Assembly: GCA_020718275.1 (NCBI GenBank)
Contig: DYSI01000020.1
Location: forward strand, 1 to 34,546
Direction of reading: 5' to 3'
DNA: 34,546 nt
DNA from: Draconibacterium orientale
GTDB lineage: Bacteria; Bacteroidota; Bacteroidia; Bacteroidales; UBA1556
Part shown: positions 1 through 8,349 of the stretch, piece after piece
Numbering within the stretch: the stretch's first letter is position 1
Layout: each line of letters begins with the position of its first letter
The notes under the pieces: model-generated
Told to the model about the DNA's origin: nothing
The model's input: only the letters and a program-made list of their open reading frames with translations
Database searches by the model: none
Made by a program: the position numbers and the translations under genes

Positions 1-25
1 TTAATATTTACTCAAAAATGACTGA

Positions 26-1834
26 TTAGTCGTTGGAATTTTTAAATCGCTTTCTATCAGTTTCTTTAAGCATTATTTTTCTGAGTCGTAGATTTTTTGG
101 AGTTACTTCTAAATATTCATCATTGCGGATGTATTCCATCGCCTCTTCTAATGAAAACTTAATTGGCGGTGCCGCATATAACTTTTCGTCAGAACCTGAG
201 GCTCTCATATTGGTTAACTTCTTGGTTTTGGTAATGTTAATTACTAAGTCACCTTGGCGAATATGTTCACCAATGACCATTCCTTCATAGACCTCTTCCC
301 CTGCATTAACAAAGAATTTTCCTCGATCTTGCAATTTGCCAATCGAAAAGGGAATGGAAGTACCTGTTTCTAAAGCAATAAGTGCTCCGTTACGTTTAAT
401 TCCCAAATCGCCTTTGAGTGGTTCATAACCCTTCAGTCGATGACCAATTACAGCTTCCCCTTCTGTTGCTGTAAGCATTTGATTGCGCAATCCAATGATA
501 GCTCGCGAGGGTAGATAAAATTCTAAATAGCTTCGATCATTTTTTACTTCAATATTTACAATTTCGCCTCTCCTTTGGGTTACTAATTCAATTACTTTTC
601 CTGCAAAAGATTCTGGCACCTGTACGGTCAATACTTCGATTGGTTCATTTTTAACCCCGTCGATTTCTTTAATAATTACTTGTGGTTGACCAAGTTGCAA
701 TTCGTAGCCTTCTCTACGCATCGTCTCTACCAAAATGGAAAGATGTAAAATACCACGCCCATAGACAATAAAAGTGTCCGCTGAATTAGTTCCTTCAACT
801 CGTAAAGCTAGATTTCGTTCAATCTCGGCATACAATCGATCCCGCAATTGACGCGAAGTAACGAACTTACCATCCTGACCATAAAAAGGGGAGTTGTTAA
901 TGGTGAATAGCATACTCATGGTCGGTTCGTCCACAGTAATTGGGGCTAGCGCTTCTGGGTTTTCAAAGTCGGCAACCGTATCTCCAATGTCAAAAGTTTC
1001 GATTCCGAAAATGGCACAAATTTCACCACATTGGATTACTTTTTTAGTTTTTTGTTTTCCAAGTCCTTCAAAAGTGTAGGCCTCTTTAATGTTGGATTTT
1101 AATATTTCACCTTTACGATTTACTACTGATATATTCATCCCCGACTGTAGGCTACCTCTTGTTATTTTTCCAATGGCTATGCGTCCAGTATAGCTGGAAT
1201 AGTCGAGAGAAGTAATTCTCATTTGGAGGCTACCTTCTACAATTTTAGGAGCTGGAATAAATTCGATAATTTGGTCAAGCAAAAAACTTACATCTTCGGT
1301 TGGATTATTCCATTCAGGACCCATCCAACCTGCTTTAGCCGATCCGTAAACAGTCGGAAAATTAAGCTGATCTTCTGATGCTTCTAAACTAAACATCAAA
1401 TCAAAAACAGCCTCTTGGGTATCTTCAGGAGTACAATTGGGCTTATCTACCTTATTAATGACTACGATAGGCTTCAGATCAAGCTCAATTGCTTTTTGTA
1501 ATACAAATCGAGTTTGAGGCATAGGCCCCTCAAAAGCGTCGACGATGAGCAAAACTCCATCAGCCATGTTTAAAACACGTTCAACTTCTCCCCCAAAATC
1601 AGAGTGACCAGGGGTGTCGATGATGTTAATTTTAACGCCTTTGTATCTTACCGAAACGTTTTTGGATAAAATTGTAATGCCACGCTCACGTTCGAGGTCA
1701 TTGTTATCAAGAATTAATTCTCCTACATTTTCGTTCTCACGAAACATTTGTACTTGATGTAAAAGCCTGTCAACCAAGGTAGTTTTGCCGTGGTCAACGT
1801 GAGCTATGATGGCTATATTTCTTATATCTTCCAT
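26..1834 (-). CDS. typA: Ribosome-associated translational GTPase TypA/BipA
   Basis: ORF with GTPase motifs AHVDHGKTTL, DTPGHSDFGGEV and NKVD, and EF-G-like C-terminal domains. The start is placed at MEDIRNIAIIAHVDHGK (1834) because the upstream ATG at 1855 overlaps a -7-like box. Confidence 0.96.
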   Translation of the reverse strand: MEDIRNIAIIAHVDHGKTTLVDRLLHQVQMFRENENVGELILDNNDLERERGITILSKNVSVRYKGVKINIIDTPGHSDFGGEVERVLNMADGVLLIVDAFEGPMPQTRFVLQKAIELDLKPIVVINKVDKPNCTPEDTQEAVFDLMFSLEASEDQLNFPTVYGSAKAGWMGPEWNNPTEDVSFLLDQIIEFIPAPKIVEGSLQMRITSLDYSSYTGRIAIGKITRGSLQSGMNISVVNRKGEILKSNIKEAYTFEGLGKQKTKKVIQCGEICAIFGIETFDIGDTVADFENPEALAPITVDEPTMSMLFTINNSPFYGQDGKFVTSRQLRDRLYAEIERNLALRVEGTNSADTFIVYGRGILHLSILVETMRREGYELQLGQPQVIIKEIDGVKNEPIEVLTVQVPESFAGKVIELVTQRRGEIVNIEVKNDRSYLEFYLPSRAIIGLRNQMLTATEGEAVIGHRLKGYEPLKGDLGIKRNGALIALETGTSIPFSIGKLQDRGKFFVNAGEEVYEGMVIGEHIRQGDLVINITKTKKLTNMRASGSDEKLYAAPPIKFSLEEAMEYIRNDEYLEVTPKNLRLRKIMLKETDRKRFKNSND

Positions 1835-1852
1835 AATTTCTGAATTGGGCGG

Positions 1853-1860
1853 CAAAGGTA
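1853..1860 (-). promoter_or_regulatory. Bacteroidetes-type -7 box (TACCTTTG) upstream of typA
   Basis: Minus-strand TACCTTTG matches TAnnTTTG. No well-spaced TTG -33 element was seen. Confidence 0.45.
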
Positions 1861-2057
1861 GTATTATTCTAATACCAAAATCGAAATCTCAATATTGTCA
1901 TAATATGAACAATTTATGCCTGCTTTTTTATTGCATTTTGCGGACTCTACTTCATCAAAGATGAATTTTTTACGTGCAATCAAATTGCAATCCCGAATTC
2001 TGAACATGCATTATTTGGTGAATAAAAAGAAAAGTGAAGAAAAGAGGGGATAAGGTG

Positions 2058-2088
2058 TTGGCTGATAAAAAAATATGTATTACTTTTG
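2058..2088 (+). promoter_or_regulatory. Bacteroidetes promoter for rplM-rpsI
   Basis: TTG (2058-2060), 20-nt spacer, TACTTTTG (2081-2088), matching TTG-N19/20-TAnnTTTG. Confidence 0.7.
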
Positions 2089-2279
2089 CAGCCCGATTTT
2101 CAAGAAATGTAGTAAGGACTTGATTGATTGGAAATTAATACCAAATAGTAAATTATCGATTTATCGGAATTACAGAAAAGAAGTCAGTGATGGTGCACTG
2201 AACGCCGATTAGTTTGCCCTTAGATGATTTATTATTGTATTGATGAATTGTTTAATTTTTTATATTTAAAGCAAAACGA

Positions 2280-2735
2280 ATGAACACTTTAAGTTATAAG
2301 ACTATTTCAGCCAACGTAGCTACAGTTCACAAAAACTGGGTTTTACTTGATGCTGATGGTGCTACTTTAGGACGTTTAGCGTCAAAAGTTGCCTTTTTAT
2401 TAAGAGGTAAGCACAAAGTAGACTATACTCCTCATGTTGATTGTGGGGATAATGTTATTATTATCAACGCTGAAAAGGTGGTGTTGAAGGGCAAAAAGAT
2501 GACCGATAAAGAATACATACGTTACACCGGATATCCTGGTGGTCAACGTTTTTCTACTCCTCTCGAATTATTGGCTAAAAAACCTGAATCTGTTTTAGAA
2601 AAAGCAATCAAAGGGATGTTACCCAAAAATAAATTAGGAGCTGAGCTTTTCCGCAATTTACATGTTTATGCCGGAAACGAACATCCTCATGAAGCACAAA
2701 AGCCTCAATTGTTGAACATAAATGAACTCAAATAA
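2280..2735 (+). CDS. rplM: 50S ribosomal protein L13
   Basis: Translated sequence matches L13 family ([36 protein letters not shown]). Confidence 0.97.
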   Translation: MNTLSYKTISANVATVHKNWVLLDADGATLGRLASKVAFLLRGKHKVDYTPHVDCGDNVIIINAEKVVLKGKKMTDKEYIRYTGYPGGQRFSTPLELLAKKPESVLEKAIKGMLPKNKLGAELFRNLHVYAGNEHPHEAQKPQLLNINELK

Positions 2736-2737
2736 GC

Positions 2738-3124
2738 ATGGAAGTTATTAATGTAATTGGTCGTAGAAAGACCGCCGTCGCTCGTATTTATATGAGTCCT
2801 GGAAGTGGCGAAATCAGCGTTAACAAACGTGATTATAAAACCTATTTTCCTACTGGAATTTTACAGTACATTGTAACCCAAGCATTTGAGGTTACCGACA
2901 CTATTGGTAAGTATGATGTTAAAGTCAACCTTGATGGTGGTGGAGTGAAAGGACAAGCCGAAGCTGTTCGCCTTGCTATCTCTCGCGCCTTAGTTCAAGT
3001 TGATGCAGAATATCGTCCTTTATTGAAAAAAGAAGGGTTGATGCGTCGTGATCCCCGTATGGTTGAGCGTAAAAAGCCAGGCCGTCCGAAAGCACGTAAA
3101 CGTTTCCAATTCTCCAAACGTTAA
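2738..3124 (+). CDS. rpsI: 30S ribosomal protein S9
   Basis: S9 signatures (GRRKTAVARIYMSPGSGEISVN; C-terminal KKPGRPKARKRFQFSKR). Two bp after rplM. Confidence 0.97.
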   Translation: MEVINVIGRRKTAVARIYMSPGSGEISVNKRDYKTYFPTGILQYIVTQAFEVTDTIGKYDVKVNLDGGGVKGQAEAVRLAISRALVQVDAEYRPLLKKEGLMRRDPRMVERKKPGRPKARKRFQFSKR

Positions 3125-3149
3125 TCGATATCAATGTTTAGTATCTAAA

Positions 3150-3203
3150 CTTCCGGGACTCACTCGATTTTTCTATCGAAGGCTACCCGGAGGTTGTTTT
3201 TTT
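3150..3203 (+). terminator. Rho-independent terminator or attenuator between rpsI and rpsB
   Basis: cTTCCGGG...CCCGGAgG outer stem with inner TCGAT...ATCGA, then ttgttttttt; ends about 33 nt before the rpsB ATG. Confidence 0.65.
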
Positions 3204-3235
3204 AATCAGAATGTAAACAGTTTAATTATTTTATT

Positions 3236-4015
3236 ATGTCAAAAACAAATTTCGACGCCTTGCTTGATGCTGGCGTTCACTTTGGTCACTTAAAACGTAA
3301 ATGGAATCCAAATATGGCTCCTTATATTTTTATGGAGAAAAATGGAATTCACATTATTGACCTTCACAAAACTATAGTCCTTCTAGATCAAGCTGCTGCT
3401 GCGGCTAAGCAAATCGCTAAATCAGGTAAAAAAATTCTATTCGTTGCTACCAAAAAGCAAGCTAAAGAAATCGTTGCTGAACGAGTTCAAAAAACTGGTA
3501 TGCCTTATGCAACCGAACGTTGGCCTGGTGGTATGTTGACTAATTTTGCTACTATTCGCAAAGCAGTTCGCAAAATGGCCACTATCGATAAATTGCTCAA
3601 TGACGACGCTTACAATAATCTTTCAAAACGTGAACGCCTTCAAATTAGCCGCGAAAGAGCTAAGTTGGAAAAAAACTTTGGAAGTATTGCTGACCTATCT
3701 CGCCTTCCTTCCGCTTTGTTTGTGGTTGATGTTGTGAAAGAAAGTATCGCCGTTTCTGAAGCTAAAAAATTGAATATCCCTGTCTTTGCAATGGTTGATA
3801 CCAATTCAGACCCTCGCGATATCGATTTCGTAATCCCCGCTAATGATGACGCTGCTAAATCTATCGCCTTGGTAATGGATGTTATCTGCGCTTCAATTGA
3901 CGAAGGTTTAGCTGAAAGAAAACTTGAAAGAGATAAAAAACCTGAAGATCAAACTAAAGCTGAGAAAGCGGTCGTTGATGTTGATGATGAACTCGAATCA
4001 GAAGTTGAAGATTAA
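3236..4015 (+). CDS. rpsB: 30S ribosomal protein S2
   Basis: S2 signatures (LLDAGVHFGHLKRKWNPNMAPYIF; RWPGGMLTNF; DTNSDPRDIDFVIPANDDA). Confidence 0.97.
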   Translation: MSKTNFDALLDAGVHFGHLKRKWNPNMAPYIFMEKNGIHIIDLHKTIVLLDQAAAAAKQIAKSGKKILFVATKKQAKEIVAERVQKTGMPYATERWPGGMLTNFATIRKAVRKMATIDKLLNDDAYNNLSKRERLQISRERAKLEKNFGSIADLSRLPSALFVVDVVKESIAVSEAKKLNIPVFAMVDTNSDPRDIDFVIPANDDAAKSIALVMDVICASIDEGLAERKLERDKKPEDQTKAEKAVVDVDDELESEVED

Positions 4016-4046
4016 TAGCTAATTCTAAAATTTAAATACTATACAA

Positions 4047-4877
4047 ATGGCAAATATTACTGCTGCTGAAGTGAATGCATTGCGCCAAATTACTGGCGCT
4101 GGCATGATGGATTGTAAAAAGGCTTTGATGGAAGCTGAAGGCGATTCTGAAAAAGCAATCGAAATCCTTCGCAAAAAAGGACAAAAAGTTGCTGATAACC
4201 GTGCTGATAGAGACGCTGCCGAAGGAGTTATCATCGCAAAAGTTAGTGATGACAAACAATTTGCAGCTGTGGTTCGCATGAGTTGTGAAACAGATTTCGT
4301 TGCTAAAAATGAAAATTTTATCAATTTTGTTTCTTCAGTTGCTTCTAAAGCAGTGGAAGATAAAATTCTAGACGCAGAGGCACTTAAAAATGCTGAAATC
4401 AACGGATTGAGTGTTCAGAATATGATTCTAGAACAATTAGCAAAAATTGGCGAAAAAATTGAATTGGCTGATTATAAGATTATTAGCGCTGCCAGAACTT
4501 TTGCATACGTGCATCCTGGTAATCGATTAGCAACCATCATGGGTTTGAATATGGCTGATGTAGCGGATATCGATACGCTAGGTAAAGAGGTGAATATGCA
4601 AATTGCTGCTATGGCTCCAATCGCGCTTGATAAATCGGGTGTTGATGAATCTATCATTCAAAAAGAAATAGAAATCGGAAAAGAACAAGCTCGTCAAGAA
4701 GGTAAACCTGAGGAAATGCTTGAAAAAATTGCCTTAGGTAAATTGAATAAGTTCTACAAAGAGAGAACTCTTTTGGCTCAAGATTTTGTTCGCGACAATA
4801 AATTAAGCGTTGACCAATATCTTCGCAGTGCAAATAAAAATCTTACCGTTACTTCATTCTATCGCCTTTCTTTATAA
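4047..4877 (+). CDS. tsf: Translation elongation factor Ts
   Basis: EF-Ts signatures (LRQITGAGMMDCKKALMEAEGD; CETDFVAKNENF). Confidence 0.97.
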   Translation: MANITAAEVNALRQITGAGMMDCKKALMEAEGDSEKAIEILRKKGQKVADNRADRDAAEGVIIAKVSDDKQFAAVVRMSCETDFVAKNENFINFVSSVASKAVEDKILDAEALKNAEINGLSVQNMILEQLAKIGEKIELADYKIISAARTFAYVHPGNRLATIMGLNMADVADIDTLGKEVNMQIAAMAPIALDKSGVDESIIQKEIEIGKEQARQEGKPEEMLEKIALGKLNKFYKERTLLAQDFVRDNKLSVDQYLRSANKNLTVTSFYRLSL

Positions 4878-4899
4878 GAGATTTTTTAGTTATTATGAT

Positions 4900-4934
4900 A
4901 GCCGTATGGGATTATTCCATACGGCTATTTTTTT
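4900..4934 (+). terminator. Rho-independent terminator after tsf
   Basis: AGCCGTATGG-gattatt-CCATACGGCT, perfect 10-bp stem followed by ATTTTTTT. Confidence 0.9.
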
Positions 4935-5058
4935 AATATTTCTGCCACTTTACATAAATGGAAAAATATTTTTTAATCACTTGTTTTTGTGAATTTATCA
5001 AAAGGGTAAAATATTTTTGTATTTTCGATTTCTCAAATACACAATTAATTCAATAATT

Positions 5059-5763
5059 ATGAAATATAAAAAGGTATTGCTTAAACTGAGTGGTGAAGCA
5101 CTGATGGGCGGACAAAATTATGGTATAAGTACTGAACAATTAAATACTTATGCTATAGAAATCAAAAAAGCATATGATGCAGGAGTGCAAATAGCCATCG
5201 TAATTGGAGGGGGAAATATCTTTCGCGGTTTGAGTGGTGTAGGGAAAGGTTTCGATCGCGTTCAAGGCGATTATATGGGTATGCTCGCAACTGTTATTAA
5301 TTCTATGGCTATTCAAGGGGCACTCGAGAATCTCGGTATTGATACTCAGTTATTGGGTGGGTTGGAGATTAATCCTATAGTCGAAAAAATGAGCCGTAAA
5401 AGAGCAACAGAATATCTGCAACAAGGCAAAGTTGTAATTGTTAGCGGGGGAACTGGTAATCCGTATTTTACTACCGATACTGCCAGCGCCCTGAGAGCTA
5501 TTGAAATGCAAGCCGATGTTATTTTAAAGGGGACAAGAGTTGATGGCATTTATGATAAAGATCCTGAAAAATTTTCGGATGCTGTAAAATATACAATGCT
5601 TTCTTTCCGTGAAGCCTATGAAAAAAAATTGGCAATAATGGATCTAACCGCTTTCACCCTTTGCGAAGAAAATAATTTACCTATTTATGTCTTTAATATG
5701 AACCGAGAAGGTGAGCTTCTTAAAGTGGTACAAGGTGAGAATGTTGGAACTTTAGTTAGCTAG
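5059..5763 (+). CDS. pyrH: UMP kinase
   Basis: Amino-acid-kinase family (KKVLLKLSGEALMG; VIGGGNIFRG; ILKGTRVDGIYDKDPEK). Start at MKYKKVLLKLSGEAL. Confidence 0.95.
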   Translation: MKYKKVLLKLSGEALMGGQNYGISTEQLNTYAIEIKKAYDAGVQIAIVIGGGNIFRGLSGVGKGFDRVQGDYMGMLATVINSMAIQGALENLGIDTQLLGGLEINPIVEKMSRKRATEYLQQGKVVIVSGGTGNPYFTTDTASALRAIEMQADVILKGTRVDGIYDKDPEKFSDAVKYTMLSFREAYEKKLAIMDLTAFTLCEENNLPIYVFNMNREGELLKVVQGENVGTLVS

Positions 5764-5860
5764 TTTTTATAATATTGCCCCTACTTTTTGAGTAATGGTC
5801 TTGCCAAACTAGGCTTTTTACCTGTTTTTAGTTTACTATGATAGTTATGAGTTTTTTTTC

Positions 5861-5891
5861 TTGTAAAAAGCATGCTTCTTTCTTATCTTTG
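5861..5891 (+). promoter_or_regulatory. Bacteroidetes promoter for the TPR/caspase-like gene
   Basis: TTG (5861-5863), 20-nt spacer, TATCTTTG (5884-5891), 42 nt before the ATG at 5934. Confidence 0.7.
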
Positions 5892-5933
5892 CGACTAAAT
5901 ATAATAAGTCTAATAAATCACACTCTCAATATT

Positions 5934-8279
5934 ATGAAAACACTTTCATTCCTTTTATCGTTCATTCTTTTGGCTTCCTTTGGGCAGGCCCAAAATGCAA
6001 AAAAGTTTTTTAAAACTGGAGAGACTTTCAGTGAAAGTCAGCAGTATAATGATGCACTCGATAATTTTACGAAAGCCATAGAAATGGAGCCCGACTTTGT
6101 AAAAGCTTTTGTTGCTCGTGCTGATGTATATATTAAACTCAATAAAACATACGAGGCTTTTGCAGATTTAGAGCGTGCTTGTATCTTAGATGCAAAAGAA
6201 CCAGCCTATTCACTTCAAGCAGCTCGCCTAGCACTAGCGTTAGAAAAATACGAAAGTGCTATCAAATTTGCTGATTTGACTATCTTAAATGATAAAAAGT
6301 TACTGGATTCTTACCATATCAAAGTGATGGCTTTATTTAACCTAAATAAAATTGATGAGGCTCTATTTACTGCTAATGCTGCAATCGAAATTAAAAAGAT
6401 CTTTCAAACTCATTATGATAAAGCAGAAATGCTTTTTGCTCGCAAGGAATATAAAGAAGCTCAAAATTATTATCAATTGGCTATTTCTGACGAAGAGAAT
6501 AATATCAAAGGGTATATCGGCTTAGCAAATGCCTACTTTCAGCAAAATCTTTTCGATCCTACAATCTCATCGGTCAATTCTGCTTTGCGTATCGATCAAC
6601 GTAGCAAGGATGCCTATTTAATACGAGCAGCAGCTTATAACAAAAAGTTTGATTATGTTAGTGCAATTAATGATTTGTCGCAGGTAATTGTATTGTATCC
6701 TAATGAGCCATTCTTAAAAGATGTATTTTTTAAAAGAGGTCAAATGTACTATGACTTTAAACAACATATCAATGCGATCAATGACTATACAAGTGTAATT
6801 GATATGGATCCTCAGTATTATCCAGCTTATTTCAATAGAGCAGCAAGTTATGAGGAAATCCACAGCTTAGATAAAGCAATTCTTGATTACGAAAAGTTAG
6901 ATGCGCTTAATCTTAAAGATGAAGTAGCCCTTAAATTACTGGATGCCGCTCATATTCGTTTGTTTGAATTAAAACGAGAAGACAATCGTCCTGTTTTGGT
7001 AATCAATAATCCAATGGTTACTTCGGATAAAAAAATTCAAATAATCCTTGGAAAAGAAACTCAACAAATATCTGGTCAAGTTAATGACGAAAGCCCAATA
7101 AAGTCTTTTACCATCAACGGTACTGTAATACAATTTGATTCTACCTCTAAGAAAAATGAATTTAATACTAAACTAGTAGTTAAAGATAAAACTGAAATTG
7201 TTTTTGCGGTCAGAGATGTTTATGACAATGTGACTAATGAAATCATGCAAATACAATTTACCGAAGTAGATGCACCTGAACTTAGTCTTGTTCAGCCAAT
7301 GGCAAGTGATGATGGACAAATCTATTTGCAGTCTAGCGAAGCAAAACTTTACATCGAGGGCACCATAATCGATGCTAGCTTAATTGCTTCAATTCTGATT
7401 GATAGTGCACAAGCTAGTTTCATCCCGTCGACTCTAAATCCTTCTTTTGGCGCAAGTGTTAATATCACGAATAAAAATCAAATCTCAATTGAAGTAAAAG
7501 ATATTTTTGGAAATACAACTACGAAAAAATATATCCTAAATAGAGAAGGCGCTGAAATAGCTTCTGAGAATCCTATGGGGAAAACTTGGGTGATCTTTAT
7601 TGAAAACGCTCAATATTCTACTTTTGCTTCCCTAAATGGGCCCACTAAAGATGTTTCAATGATGAAATCGGCTCTAGCAAATTATAATATTAATTACATT
7701 ATTCACAAGCGGAACCTTACTAAATCCCAAATGGAAAAGTTCTTTTCTATAGAATTGCGGGATCTAGTGATTAAAAACAATGTAAACTCCATTATCGTTT
7801 GGTATGCAGGTCACGGAAAATTCTTGAATAATACTGGTTATTGGGTTCCTGTTGATGGTAGAACAGATGATGAATTTACCTATTTTAATATAAGCACTCT
7901 TAAGTCCTCTATGCAGGCTTACAGCAAAATTGTAACCCATACCTTAGTTATTACAGATGCTTGTGAATCAGGCCCATCGTTCTATCAAGCCATGCGTTCA
8001 GATATCACTGAAAGGGATTGCTCCGACTGGAAAGCCACTAAATTCAAATCAAGTCAGGTCTTTTCTTCAGCTGGATATGAACTGGCTTCTGATAATTCCC
8101 AATTTACTAAGACATTTGCTAATTCCTTGATTCACAATCCTAATAGTTGTATTCCGATAGAAAGTATTGTACTTTCAGTTAAAAAGGCCGTTACTAAAAA
8201 TAATCAGCAAGCTCCGCAATTTGGTAAAATTGACGGAATGGAGGATGAAAATGGTACTTTCTTTTTTATTCGCAAATAA
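5934..8279 (+). CDS. Secreted TPR-repeat protein with Ig-like region and C-terminal caspase-like (C14) domain
   Basis: Signal peptide MKTLSFLLSFILLASFGQAQ; several TPR-like repeats; Ig-like middle region; caspase dyad motifs YAGHGK (His codon 7812-7814) and DACESG (Cys codon 7962-7964). Confidence 0.88.
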   Translation: MKTLSFLLSFILLASFGQAQNAKKFFKTGETFSESQQYNDALDNFTKAIEMEPDFVKAFVARADVYIKLNKTYEAFADLERACILDAKEPAYSLQAARLALALEKYESAIKFADLTILNDKKLLDSYHIKVMALFNLNKIDEALFTANAAIEIKKIFQTHYDKAEMLFARKEYKEAQNYYQLAISDEENNIKGYIGLANAYFQQNLFDPTISSVNSALRIDQRSKDAYLIRAAAYNKKFDYVSAINDLSQVIVLYPNEPFLKDVFFKRGQMYYDFKQHINAINDYTSVIDMDPQYYPAYFNRAASYEEIHSLDKAILDYEKLDALNLKDEVALKLLDAAHIRLFELKREDNRPVLVINNPMVTSDKKIQIILGKETQQISGQVNDESPIKSFTINGTVIQFDSTSKKNEFNTKLVVKDKTEIVFAVRDVYDNVTNEIMQIQFTEVDAPELSLVQPMASDDGQIYLQSSEAKLYIEGTIIDASLIASILIDSAQASFIPSTLNPSFGASVNITNKNQISIEVKDIFGNTTTKKYILNREGAEIASENPMGKTWVIFIENAQYSTFASLNGPTKDVSMMKSALANYNINYIIHKRNLTKSQMEKFFSIELRDLVIKNNVNSIIVWYAGHGKFLNNTGYWVPVDGRTDDEFTYFNISTLKSSMQAYSKIVTHTLVITDACESGPSFYQAMRSDITERDCSDWKATKFKSSQVFSSAGYELASDNSQFTKTFANSLIHNPNSCIPIESIVLSVKKAVTKNNQQAPQFGKIDGMEDENGTFFFIRK

Positions 8280-8300
8280 CGTAAACAATAATTTTATCGA

Positions 8301-8329
8301 GAGAAAGCCAAAAGCTTTCTCTTTTTTTT
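8301..8329 (+). terminator. Rho-independent terminator or attenuator between the caspase-like and PP2C genes
   Basis: GAGAAAGC-caaaa-GCTTTCTC then TTTTTTTT; 20 nt separate its end from the next ATG. Confidence 0.8.
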
Positions 8330-8349
8330 GTTTTTCTAAATACACAATC

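Noticed and set aside
33-290. ORF antisense to typA
   Set aside because: Fully inside a strongly supported typA CDS on the opposite strand; no domain signal.
894-1079. Second ORF antisense to typA
   Set aside because: Same reason; shadow ORF.
3048-3293. + ORF across the rpsI-rpsB junction
   Set aside because: Overlaps both ribosomal genes and the terminator hairpin in another frame; no recognisable protein.
4025-4402. ORF antisense to tsf
   Set aside because: Shadow of a conserved gene; composition is typical of reverse-strand translation.
5838-5933. N-terminal extension of the caspase-like ORF
   Set aside because: Contains the promoter (5861-5891); the signal-peptide start at 5934 fits better.
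8167-8349. N-terminal extension of the propeller-phosphatase ORF
   Set aside because: Overlaps the caspase-like CDS and the terminator; the signal-peptide start at 8350 is more plausible.
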